NCBI GenBank assembly: GCA_037576195.1
Contig: CM075101.1
Coordinates: forward strand, 8,928,001-8,992,000
Reading direction: 5' to 3'
From: Phytoseiulus persimilis
Lineage: Eukaryota; Arthropoda; Arachnida; Mesostigmata; Phytoseiidae
DNA: 64,000 nucleotides
Shown: piece after piece, positions 10,404-20,248 of the stretch
How the letters are laid out: the number at the start of each line of letters is the position of its first letter
How positions within the stretch are numbered: the first letter of the stretch is position 1
The notes under the pieces: model-generated
Databases searched by the model: none
What the model saw: the letters and a program-made list of their open reading frames with translations, nothing else
Told to the model about the DNA's origin: nothing
Made by a program: the position numbers and the translations under genes

Positions 10404-12052
10404 ATTCCCTGGATTATTTCCCTTTACAAAAAGTCATGCGTCAAAGCGATGTGAATTTTTCTGCAGTCCTGACAAGAATCGGTTGCGGGAAGCAACTCGA
10501 TACGCAGGAGGAAAACTTGATTCAGTCTCGATTCCGAACTTTGCAGTGGTGTGGAGAAAATTTGAATAATGATGTTATTCGACTGTACTTCAATAATAAG
10601 GACGTCGAATGCTATAATGAAAGCGCCATCCCCATGACGCAAACAACCGTTACACACGCTGCATCGGATTCCTATTCTGGGTACGCCGCAGATAATGAAA
10701 GACGAGAAGCGATAGGAATCGTGCACCGCATGAAATGTCAAGATACAGGAAATCTGCCGTACAAGATCACATTGACCGAAGGATTTCCATACATGCTAAC
10801 GGTGAACGTGGAAGTAGAGGATGGTCTGGTGAACGGTGCAATCGGGAAATTGCGTTACATTGAAGACTGTTCCACTGTACACAACGTTAGGTCATTCAAA
10901 CGCATATGGCTAGAATTCGATACCGATTATATAGGCCGTCTCCGACGAGTCAAATACAGACCGCATGTCCGTAGCAAACCAGGAGTCCTCAATGAGATGT
11001 GGGTACCTATCGAGGTGCGCTCAGTCAATATTAAAGTGAATACGAGAATCAGATGCAACAGACATCAATTCCCGTTGCTGCCGGCCTGTGCTCTGACAAT
11101 GCACAAATCTCAAGGAGGTACTTTCAATCAAATCGTCTATAACTACCACAAAAATCATAAACAACAACTAGTTTATGTCGCTCTATCAAGAGTCACTAGT
11201 CTAGATGGCCTTTTTTTAACAAATGCAACCGATGAATTGAAATTTTATCATGCCAAGAGCTCAACTGCACCCGTGATTCGGCAGGTACAGGACGAGTATA
11301 AACGACTAGAGACTCATCGCCTCCCAACTATCGCAACGGAGATGAGCGACTTCGTACAAACTGATAGAAAATCGAGCTTGATAATCGTGAATATAAATGT
11401 ACAGAGTCTGCAAGCTCACGTAGAAGATGTTACAACTGACACCCTTCTATCCGAAGCAGATATCTTAGTCTTGACAGAAACATGGATGCATCCTTCATCA
11501 ACGGCCCCAGTTTTGAAGGGCTTCAGTCATGTATCAGACAAACCTTGTTCGGAACGGTCGGGTGGCGTCGCTGTGTATAAACGGACAAGTTGCTCCTTTT
11601 CTTTCGAAACAGAGCATTCAGATCGACAATCACTGCCGGGGGAGCTTGTTCATGCAGGTGATCTCACGATTACAAGAGTCATTCTAACTGACCATCGCAA
11701 GTTGATTCTTGTCGCAATTTACGTGCATCAACAAATACGCTATCAAGATTTGGAGAGTTTCATCAAAAAATCATTGTGTCATCATGGGAACCTGCACCCG
11801 AATGGAGATCTCGAGACCCCGATGGCAATCATGGGAGATTTCAACACAACCGAAGTTGATCGCACAAAACTAGAGAACTTTCTAGGACAGCATTTCGCTC
11901 TGAAACTCGACAATAATGCCGAAGAGAGAACTACGCTCGGCGGCACCTGCATCGACTTGACATTCTCAAGAGGCCTGGATTCCACGTGTAAGTCTTATGT
12001 ATCTCATTTCTCTCATCATCGCCCGGTCTTCACTAAGATAAGACTAGATTAA
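10390..12052 (+). pseudogene. Helentron helicase C-terminal half fused to EEP endonuclease
   Basis: After the frameshift the protein continues LDYFPLQKVMRQ. It then shows the DNA helicase block PYMLTVNVEVEDGLVNGAIG, motif V/VI blocks LTMHKSQGGTFNQIV and LVYVALSRVTSLDGLFL (up to about 11220), and a C-terminal endonuclease/exonuclease/phosphatase domain. That domain has LIIVNINVQSL, ILVLTETWM (catalytic Glu), SGGVAVYKR, AIMGDFNTTE (Asp/Asn), GGTCIDLTFSRG and SHHRPVFTKI (catalytic His). All EEP catalytic motifs are present, so only the upstream defects mark the copy as dead. The stop is at 12050-12052. Confidence 0.88.
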
Positions 12053-13533
12053 CTCCCGGCGACGGAAGTGAGTTCGTGATCAGTGCAAATTATCAGTAAT
12101 GAAAAAAATGAAACCAGCATAAAACCACATCCCAAAACTGCATAAAACAGCGCACAAAAAAAAACTCCACATTCCCGTACTACAAACTCAGTCCCGTGGC
12201 AGTGGTTGGCCCGCGGTGTACTCACTCGGGTATTAGAAGCACCACGCGACTGAGTCAACCCTGAGCTCGCGAGCTTGCAGCCGTTCGCGATTCCGTAAAA
12301 GGACCAAAATCCTGGACCAAGATCAAATGAGGAACATCTCTTCTTTAACTCGCTCAAACAGAATGCTTGGTGAAGCTCGCTCAGAAAAGAGAGCCGCATC
12401 GGGAATTCGGGAAGTAAACGAGACGAGATGGCGGTACCGGCCGGTAAAACTCTTCTCCTCTCTGACCAAACGGGGCAGCCGTCCGGATTTCTCCCTTGTG
12501 ACCCCCGCTGCGGTGCATGCTGTTCATTTGTAGGGCCGGTCGCCGATACTAGGTATGCACGCATCTGATCGCTAGACATGGGTTTTCTATCAGAACATCG
12601 GATGCTTCATCCGTGACACTCTCGGAAGAATAATTCAATACATTTCAAGCAATACCGAAACAAAGTACCGCAATGAAGTTGGACAGTCGGAGACTGCTAC
12701 GTCCGAGCTCCGCCACCGCGAATGAGAGCGAGAGAATGTTAGCGTCGAATGTGATGCTACTGCGTCTTAATGTCGCTGTGTGCGTCGCTTGAGAAACGCT
12801 ACACACCAGGTTCCACAAATAGTTGAAGAGCGTCTCGTGGTGCGTTGTTGCGGAAAAATTTGCTCATCTTCCCGGTCCTCTTTGATCAAGTGAGCTCAAG
12901 CTTGCCAGAACCGATGAGCGATCCAACGAACAGCGATATCGATGGGGTAGGTTCCCGACAGAAACGACAACGCTCGCAACCCGGACCTGTAAGGGAATGT
13001 TCAGCAAGCGGTCGGAGCAACTCCGTGAGGGGGACTCAATTCGTGCGGGGAGCGTCACTACGCGCAACCGGCGTCCGCCGTTAATGAGCGGAGATAGACT
13101 CCTCGGTCGGAGCCGAAGTCAAGGCGGTGAGAGAGCCGGCGCCGCAAGAAGGATCACGACCGTCAAGTTAGCCCGGGGGCGGTGAAGCCGCCGTCTCCAA
13201 CGACAGGGAGGCACAGTTCCTGGAGCAAGACCAAATGAGGATCAACTCTTCGTTATCTCGCTCGGAGGAGATTCTCGATCAAACTCGCTTACAAGAGGAA
13301 CCGCATTAGGAATGGAAGGAAGCGAAAGTCTACACTCACTCCACGACTTGGATCACCGAAGGCTGAGGCCAAATCTTCACATACAAAACAAGCACAGGAA
13401 ACCCGCTCCTGGAAAAAAAAATAGCATACCAGAAGATAACCTTTAAAAAGAGAACCCGCTCCTCATCGTTAAAGCATTGTGGTTGAGATCAGACAACGAA
13501 ACTCTGACCTGCCCGTTGAACCGCTTGCTGTCA
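12053..13533. other. Helentron inter-gene region with a diverged direct repeat
   Basis: No intact gene. Segments at about 12309-12420 and 13219-13325 are direct repeats of roughly 70 percent identity by eye (shared cores 'tcctgga.caaga.caaatg' and 'ctcgctc'). A donor-like cct|gtaaggg lies near 12987, after a frame reading MSDPTNSDIDGVGSRQKRQR (about 12915-12980) that could be a separate small exon. Confidence 0.45.
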
Positions 13534-14569
13534 AGATGCCGAAAACCAAAGAGAATTCCACTGGGAAACGAAAGAGCGGTGAGTGAATTCTCGACTCAAA
13601 TATCCTATTGCCTCAACCAGATCGAAAAACGGGAAGTCCGCGCAATTTTTCTGGGTTTGAAATATGTAGCGATTCATTCCAACAGGAAGCGATCAAGCCG
13701 ATAAGCCCGCCAAGAAAACCCAGAAGAAAATCATCGAGATCGATTTGAGCTAGACCGGTGGTCCCATCACCGGCCGAGTGAGATCCAAGAGCCCTCTGCG
13801 CACCTTCAAAAGAGCCAATGGGGAGAGCCAACTATTCAGCTTCATAATCAGCGACGAGACAGCAGAAATCAGTGTACTCGTGACTGACAAGACGGCGAAC
13901 GACCTATTCGACAAAATCACTGTAGGACTTTGTTACCGATTTGTCTTGTACAAGACTAGAGCACGCAACGCCCGGTACAAGCAAACAGAACATCCATGTG
14001 AATTAGAGTTGACAAAGGCAAGTACCCCTCAATCATATATCAATTACCAGCCAATCCAGGGATCCAGGGACAATTCAATAGCTAAAACAACCCATAAATT
14101 CCAGATCAGTCGGATTGAAGAAATCGCTGGACATGAACTACCTCACCTGAAGTTCAACAAACGCACTTTGGAAGAACTCTTATCATTGGAGTCGAACAAA
14201 GCAGTGGACGTAGTGGCCATCATATACGAAGTCCAGCCACCACAAGACGGCACTTGTCAGGGGAAGCTCAAACTTCGACAGACTATTCGTGTCGTCGACG
14301 ACAGTAAACGCATTGCCACACTGACTCTATGGGAGGCCCACACAGGCAAATTCGACGACAAAGGAGGCGAACCCGTTGTCCTGAGTAACGTAGAAACACG
14401 CGACTACCTCGGTAAACGGACCCTGACTTCGACTCATGCAACGGTTACCGACACAGAGAATCTATCGGCCCAAGAAGCTAAAGTACGCCTAGAAGCTTGG
14501 TGGGCCACCGAAAGGCCCGAGGAAGACTTCACTGAATTGCAGCTGAGATATGATTCCCACCGGGATTAA
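13534..14569 (+). pseudogene. RPA1-like single-strand DNA-binding protein (OB folds), two exons
   Basis: Exon 1 (13534-13578) starts MPKTKENSTGKRKS. An intron with gt..ag ends (13579-13685) joins in phase to GSDQADKPAKKTQKK, then IIEIDLS, a TAG at 13751-13753, then TGGPITGRVRSKSPLRTF and the OB-fold blocks LFSFIISDETAEISVLV and ITVGLCYRFVLY. A second OB fold includes ELLSLESNKAVDVVAIIYEV and ATLTLWEAHTGKFD. This matches the DBD-A/DBD-B part of RPA70, which coats single-stranded DNA in replication. The usual RPA70 zinc-finger C domain is absent. Helitrons frequently carry such genes, and this one lies on the same strand behind the Helentron helicase. The single TAG makes it a pseudogene unless it is a sequencing error. 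Confidence 0.78.
13579..13685 (+). other. Inferred intron in RPA-like gene
   Basis: gtgagt at the 5' end and caacag at the 3' end. Splicing leaves one base of a codon upstream and two downstream, preserving the frame of the OB-fold exon. Confidence 0.65.
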
Positions 14570-14846
14570 AAGAAAATCATTATTCCTTGGATGCTCCGAA
14601 CTCTCATTCCATGAACAAATCAAACTAGATTCATAACGGCAACAATGACCATTCCGCAACTCACCTGACCGAGGCCACTACAGCCGCAAATGCTCTACGT
14701 TTTCACGCCAAACTAGCGGTAGTATGTAATACTAGCGAACCGAATTTTTTTGCGAACAGTTCGGAGTCGTCGATAAACCGTTCGCTGCTCAGTTCATACC
14801 CATTTTCGAGGCGACGATCTCTAGCCCGACCTGTTTTACTGATTCT

Positions 14847-15665
14847 TTGTTCGGAATGGAGATCGGAGCGAATTTTTCCGCACGCGTGCCGAGTCGTCGC
14901 TTCGGTGAGGGCGACATTTGGTGTCACCGAAGGAGCCGCTTCCAAGTCCCAGGTCGGCAAGATTTGGCGACTTTTTTTCACGTCAGTCATCATCTTGTCA
15001 CCGGGACAATGATCAGTCTGAAGTGTTCCAATTCTAAAATTCCTGATGTCCGCTGTCCAGTGAAGGCCGTGATGAAGCTCTCGGGCGAGATCGTGGTCCC
15101 TCCGAGGACTCACAATCATTTGCCCGAAGACAATGGACACGGGGCTCGCACAGTCAGGCGAGATTGGCTCGTAGATTTACAGGACGATCCACGGAAGCCG
15201 CCCATCGGCGTTATACTCAAGCGTCGTCGTGATCTCACTCTCGAAGCGGCTTCGCAAATTCCGCCAGCTAAACACCCGTGTACCGCGCGCCGCGTGGTCA
15301 GGGTTTTAAGACCGCCGAATGTCTTGTCTCTTCGCGAACTGCGCTTGGCAGTAGAAGCAGATGTTTACCCGGTTTTTACACGCACTGTCCACGGTGAGCG
15401 CCTCCTGAGCTTCTATAGTGCTGAGCATAATGCGCTCGTCCTAACGACCGCTAGCTTGCTCCAGCTGCTTAACGAAGCTGTGATGATGCACGCGGACGCC
15501 ACCTACAAAGTTGTTCCCAGGAATTTGTGTTTCGCAGATCCATCGCGGCGGGACCATGCAAATCAGATCGAGGCCGAGTCGGGCAACAAGACTCAACGAA
15601 CTCAACATTTCGCAGGCTTGAGATTTATTGGATGCCGAGGAAATCTCTCCACTACAATTTATTGA
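14847..15665 (+). pseudogene. FLYWCH-MULE transposase, copy 1 (N-terminal part)
   Basis: A 272-codon frame. The C-terminal half of a FLYWCH zinc finger is seen as LKCSNSKIPDVRCPVKAVMK followed by the ligand pair in RTHNHLP. A long helical linker leads to the start of the MULE catalytic domain, EAVMMHADATYKVVPRNL, where the family has D-G-T-F/Y-K-V-V-P with the first catalytic Asp. The frame is lost afterwards (stop at 15663-15665), so the second Asp, the Glu and the C-terminal domain are gone. MULE transposases move Mutator-like elements and create 9-bp target duplications. Three further copies lie in this window. Confidence 0.78.
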
Positions 15666-15936
15666 TCGGGTCAAGTTCAGAGTTGGAGCCTCCTTCGCGC
15701 GTCACGGACTCTTCCAAATCACGGGTGACGACGCCGATATTGGGGACCCCGAAAATCCCGTGAGTCAAGCACCAGATGATTTGGACATACCGGAGGAGGA
15801 GCCCGAGCCTCCTGCAGGATTAGCAGACAGCGAAGAGGGACACGCGTTCCCGGATTTGGAGCACTGGCTCGTGGAAAACGACCACGTGTACGAAGGCTCG
15901 CCTGGCGACCATTCCTACGCAGCTCGACCTCTTTGA
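15626..15936 (+). CDS. Unrecognised acidic ORF
   Basis: A 102-codon frame overlapping the decayed end of MULE copy 1 by about 40 bases. It is rich in Asp, Glu and Pro (DDLDIPEEEPEPPAGLADSE) and ends EGSPGDHSYAARPL. No motif is recognised. It could be low-complexity read-through or a fragment of a retroelement gag; there is no independent support for expression. Confidence 0.2.
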
Positions 15937-16012
15937 ATCTGCAGTTTCCCATGAATTTCTAGGTCTCGCAGGTCTCATGTCCGGATTAGCGTTCGATATC
16001 TTTGTTTTTCAG

Positions 16013-16240
16013 AGTTCATGGGCTGGGTAGCATATTTTATCAATTGTGGGTCCCTTTTACAGACTCGCAGCCATTTTTTTCCTTCACCAGAGTACATAGG
16101 TTGTGGAGAATCATTTATGATTCGCGGGTCCCTCTTACAGACAGGCGGCCAATTTTCGAATTTCAGAGTTCACGGGTTGGGAGCATGTTTTATCGCTCGC
16201 GGGTACCTCTTACAAACCAGCGGGAAATGCTTGCTGCGGG
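16013..16240 (+). repeat. Three-copy tandem repeat, about 77-bp unit
   Basis: Copies start at 16013 (agttcatgggctggg), 16091 (agtacataggttgtgg) and 16167 (agttcacgggttggg). Each is followed by a variant of 'tttatca..cgggtcccttttacag'. Divergence is about 20-25 percent by eye. Confidence 0.75.
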
Positions 16241-16949
16241 AAATCGATACATCATCTGAAAATGAAATCATAAAACTATGGAAGGTCCACTCTACAGACT
16301 CGAATCCAATGTTTTCCTGCACGGTCCATTTGTTCCGCCTGGGTCCACTCTTCTGCACTGTCTTTATCTTTACTCTAAACTCCAATTCTCTATCAAGTCA
16401 AAATGCAACACCCAAGAGAAAAGCGCCACGAGAAACTCATTTCGAGCAATGATGAAGAAGATGTTCTCACACCTAGCTGAGCCATCTCAGCAGTAGGGTG
16501 CATCTGTTCTGAGTTTCTGAGCAGAGAAATTCGAGGCGCTCTGAAGCTGCTTCCTTTTCCGTATGATCTGAAATCCGAACTGAGCATCGAGAAAGAAAGC
16601 TTCTGCCCCTGATAGAAATGCCCTCCAGTGACCGCGATGTAGATCATTTCCATCCGGCGGACTGAGTTATAATTCGAGCTGCCATGAAACAGGAAGATCA
16701 CTCTCTACCTGCAGTTTCCGTCAAGCATGTCGCTACCACAATCTCGAAGTCCGAGTACAAATGTTCCTCTTCCTATTCTATTCAGGATAGACCGGAATCG
16801 ATGAGAATTGTTAGACTTCGCCCACTTTCCAAGTATAAATGCTGTTCCCATCGCTCCGTTCACAACACGCTCGACTCCGGCGTCCAGCAAGTGAGGACAC
16901 TCTCCGAGGAAAGATCCAGGTCTTCGAGTTGTCTTGGCGCCCGCTGACG

Positions 16950-17533
16950 GAACGTTCACGTTCGAAAGGACTCCTCTACTCTTTACTCCAGATATTCCAT
17001 GAATCCCGTTCGATAAAAAGTCAGCGAGGGCCATACCCACAGTCCAGGCTGACGGACGCTTAGCGGCGAGCGGCCGGTTCTCATTGAGGGGAGCTTGCTT
17101 GTATTCCTCGCCTACAAGGGTGAGGCAGCTCTCGGCGCGCGTTCCTCCCGACGTCACAGCTTTCACACTCGAATGCCACCGAGATGCAGCAAATTCGTAG
17201 GCGGGGCGAATCGAGTGTCTGAAACGGGACCCAAACTTCCAAGTTCCTCAGTATTTTGTCAGATTCGGGTCTCCAAGGCTTTTAGCGGTGTAGAAAGTCT
17301 CCGAAACATAGGACGGAGGCATCCAATGTCCATTCATGGCCCGCGGATGAACTTCGTCCTCGTGATTTGACTGCCGGCATGAATATCATGGCGACTTTCG
17401 GCCGGGACTGTGATACGGACCCGAATGAGTGGGTGTCTCACAGAACCCTCCGAAATTCGGATTCAGCGCGCTCAGTTTCCGTCTGCAGGAACGCATTCAT
17501 TAGCTGATCGCCGGGATTGTGATACGGACCCTG
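16950..17533 (-). repeat. Dispersed repeat family X, copy 1
   Basis: The minus strand matches the plus strand of 61978-62520 over most of its length: shared blocks include 'gaggaatacaagcaagctcc', 'cggccgctcgccgct', 'gaagttcatccgcgggcca' and 'cctgcagacggaaactgagc'. Roughly 80-85 percent identical by eye with several indels. Short frames such as LEGEEYKQAPLNEYRPLA are shared by the two copies, but frames break frequently and no protein family is recognised. Confidence 0.75.
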
Positions 17534-17554
17534 CCTGTCGGGCCACCCCCACAT

Positions 17555-17960
17555 GCCCACAGAGATGTCGCAGCGGATAGACCTGCGCGCCGCTTGGAAG
17601 TTGAATGACACTTGGCACTCGCGCTTGTTTTGCTCGTGAAATCATATATTGTTGATCATTCTGGAGTTGTCCAAGCAGCAGCTGATGCTTTCATGAGGAA
17701 ACTTGATACGGACGCTTCAAATTCCCCATTGGGAGTGCATCCTGTCTGGCGGAGAGCTCCACGTGCACTCACACAAATGTCGCAGGCGTCGGATAGACCG
17801 GCGAGTGACTCGGGAGTGCTGAAACAGCCAGCAGCCGCGCTTGTTCTTCGTCGTGAGTGGAATCATATTTAGAGTTCATGTCACAAAACAGAGCAGAAGT
17901 TGTTGATAATTGGGAAGATGATCAAACAGCAGCTAGTTATCCCACTAGAAAATCCTATAC
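17555..17960 (+). repeat. Diverged tandem duplication, about 215-bp unit
   Basis: The block 'atgtcgcag..ggatagacc' and then 'gcgcttgtt', 'ttgttgat.att' and 'cagcagct' occurs twice in order, around 17564-17690 and 17777-17940. No gene is recognised. Confidence 0.55.
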
Positions 17961-18966
17961 GATGGCGGAGCATACGTCTTTGCGTGTGGCAAAACTGTGG
18001 TGTTCATGGATTCTTTGAACAGCTCGACGGTGACTCGTAAAGGTGCCAAGGAGGTGCCTTTGATGAGCACGAGGCATGACGAACTGGGAACTGGCACAAT
18101 AGCGGACCCAAGCCCTTGGGACACGTTTCAGCCAGCCCCGCTCTGGGTTCTAGACACAGGAATCATGATGGAGGCCACGAAGTGGAGTTTTTCAACTTCA
18201 GGCTCCGCTCAAAACAGACTTCTGAATACCTGGAATCAACCTCGCTCTTCTCTCCTACAAATTGTCGACAATGAGAGCTCCTCAACTATCACCTTGCCCA
18301 CCCATACTCTCGCGATCCGGGAGCTGTGGTTCACATTTGCCGTAGAAACTGCCTTAGCTCATTGGAGACGTGTGGAAGATTAGAGCAAATCGTACTGAGC
18401 CGACTGCATGTTTTTTGCGTTTGTCGTCTCAATTCGAGTACATAGCGTCACCTGCTGGTCGCTCAGTGCTCAGTGACTTCGATACTTCATGCCCAGGCGG
18501 TTGGATCACCGCAGAGTTCGCTCGTTTCTGCTCATTATAGTCTCTTTTAGGGGTTTTCCGCGGCTGCGTCCCCCTGTTCTCAATCCTCCGCCACAAATGT
18601 AAGCACAGTCTCGCGGAGATACACACGGAGCACCGAACGCGCCGCTAGCTTTGCGGTCGGCGGTCCCTTCAGAAATGCGTCCATCCGACTCGAATGGGTA
18701 TGAATTTCGGTTGTGTTCTGTTAGGCTGCCACCGCGTCGGAGCGAGGCGAGAGAACCCGGCGGCGCAGAGAGCGACGTTCCATTACCGACAGGCCGCTAG
18801 CGGCGCGAGCTTACAAAATGGGTCTCCCTGGAGTGGAGCAGAACTATTGGAATAGCGAGTATATCGTCGAGAGTACAGTTCAAATTCAAAATAAAGAGTT
18901 CGTCTGGGAATCACTTCCTCGCTTTCTAATCCGTTGTGTCCAGTTCTAGAAAGTGTGCCTCACAGG
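17961..18966. other. No recognised gene
   Basis: Holds a 128-codon frame (17997-18383) without recognisable motifs and a GC-rich stretch at 18620-18800 that resembles a promoter-like or 5' UTR region only in composition. Confidence 0.35.
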
Positions 18967-19265
18967 ATGAAATTACCCGACCTACTCGCCATTGTAAATG
19001 ACGAGAAAGCAGCTTTCTGCGATCGCGGGGGATCCTACATCGCGAGCGTTTCTGTGCACAGGGTCACCCAAAGGTCCTTGATAGCTGCGTGAGGCGCTAT
19101 CGATGCAGTAGGCGCAAATGTCGCGTACAGCTAGGTGCGCGGCCTGGGACATTCCTCGGAGATACGCGAATACCCTTCCGCGATACTGTCGTTTTCATCT
19201 ACCTCTGGGCTCACAAGAAAGCGTCCAGCAAATTCATCCACGAACTCCTCGGAACCCAATTCGCA
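18967..19265 (+). pseudogene. ISXO2/Merlin-like transposase, N-terminal fragment
   Basis: Starts MKLPDLLAIVNDEKAAFCDRG, breaks, then continues in a second frame from 19089: RYRCSRRKCRVQLGARPGTF, TRIPFRDTVVFIYLWAH and FIHELLG. The pattern WRCSRRxCRxxxxxRxGTFF followed by IPFR..L.FIYLW is the zinc-ribbon and start of ISXO2-like (IS1595/Merlin) transposases. The DDE catalytic domain is missing. The remainder of the open frame to 19514 is unrelated. Confidence 0.68.
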
Positions 19266-20103
19266 TTCGTCTCGCCTCGACGCGATACATCTCGCGACGC
19301 AATGATTGCTCGAAGTGAGCTCGGTAGACAGCCTGCGTCGCCATGGCTCGCTGTCATTTCAGTCGGGCTGTTGCGTTTCAGTAAGCGTACTCTGAAAACC
19401 CTCTCCCATTCCACTGCCTTGCTGGCGATCGCTTACAACGCCATTTCGGGGACTTGGTCTAGTGGCCGCCTAAACGAAAAATGGTTCTTTTATCCTAGGC
19501 GGGTGGCGAGTTAGGGCAGGCCAGAGCGGACCGAAATGCGCCGCTGTCGAGTCGGGCATTGCGGGATGGAAAGGCGCGCGAGCGAAGCGATTCGAGCTGA
19601 CTGACAGCAAGCAGCCCTACAGCAGTGCGGGGGGATTGGGTGAGGTTAGGTTAGGTTGCTGGCGAGCGAGCGAAGCGAGTGAGCACGCCCCTGTTGAGTC
19701 ATTGTATGGGCATTACCAGATCTTGCAGAGGCTTGTGAGAAAGCATCCCGGCTCCATGGAATTGAATGATCATGACGAAATGACAGCCAGTGCCTGCGTA
19801 TTTCACAGATCTTCTATATTATAAGGCCTCCCCGAGTCGATTTATTCTGATGGCCCCGAGCGTAGCGAGGGACCCGATCTCGCGGAGGCTTGGTGGCTCT
19901 GACGCAGGTATGTTTCGATCTCAGTTCTCCTCTCCCCTCCTCCTCTCCCAACCGTCAATTCGCCATTTCGGCGTGTTCTGAGTTTGCTGTTTTTTCGCGC
20001 AACCCGCCTAAAGCAAAAATACCCGAAAAATACCAAAAAAAATAAGTCCCGAAAGCTTCGTTGTCTCCGAATCAAAGAGTGAAATATTAGATCGAGGTAG
20101 GAA
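19266..20103. other. No recognised gene
   Basis: Contains a 'gcgagcgaagcgagtgagc' type GC-rich repeat near 19660 and a brief 'ggttaggttaggtt' at about 19645 that is too short to call telomeric. Confidence 0.35.
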
Positions 20104-20225
20104 TGACACGTCAGCACAAGATTAAGCCAGACGAAGTTAAGCCTTTATTGCCGGAGTTAACTCCCTTTTATAAGAGTCTTGAAAACGATGTTCCGATGAT
20201 CATGCGCAGATCCGGACTTCTAACA
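20104..20225 (-). repeat. Putative 3' LTR of Copia element
   Basis: On the minus strand it starts TGTTAGAAG directly after a purine tract and contains a TATA-like tataaaagg and a polyadenylation signal aataaa. It may end ..gtgtca at 20104. The inner edge is well placed; the outer edge is uncertain (it could extend to about 20060) because the 5' LTR needed for comparison is lost. Confidence 0.55.
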
Positions 20226-20238
20226 ACCCCCGATGCAC
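20226..20238 (-). promoter_or_regulatory. Copia polypurine tract
   Basis: Minus strand atcgggggt directly precedes the LTR's TGTTAG. It is the expected plus-strand priming site, about 10 bp after the pol stop. Confidence 0.6.
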
Positions 20239-20248
20239 ATGATCATTT

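Larger units (their letters stand above)
5193..14569 (+). mobile_element. Degenerate Helentron (Helitron with endonuclease), maximal extent
   Basis: In order on the plus strand there are a basic N-terminal exon, a Helitron N-terminal domain, a HUH Rep nuclease, a Pif1-family helicase, an EEP endonuclease fused C-terminally to the helicase, and about 1.5 kb downstream an RPA-like OB-fold gene. The Rep-helicase-EEP order defines Helentron-type rolling-circle transposons. Defects are a frameshift in an A9 run near 6150, a nested LINE insertion (6312-7573), a TAG at 8697-8699, a shortened Walker A motif near 9950, a frameshift near 10390, and a TAG in the RPA-like gene at 13751. I could not identify the element termini. 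Inclusion of the RPA-like gene is inference from its strand, its position and the known presence of RPA genes in Helitrons. Confidence 0.82.

Noticed and set aside
19640-19660. Arthropod telomere repeat (TTAGG)n
   Set aside because: Only about three units (ggttaggttaggtt), within GC-rich sequence; chance occurrence.
20104-20225. 8- or 5-bp target duplication for the Copia element
   Set aside because: The 5' end is truncated, so no second flank exists for comparison.
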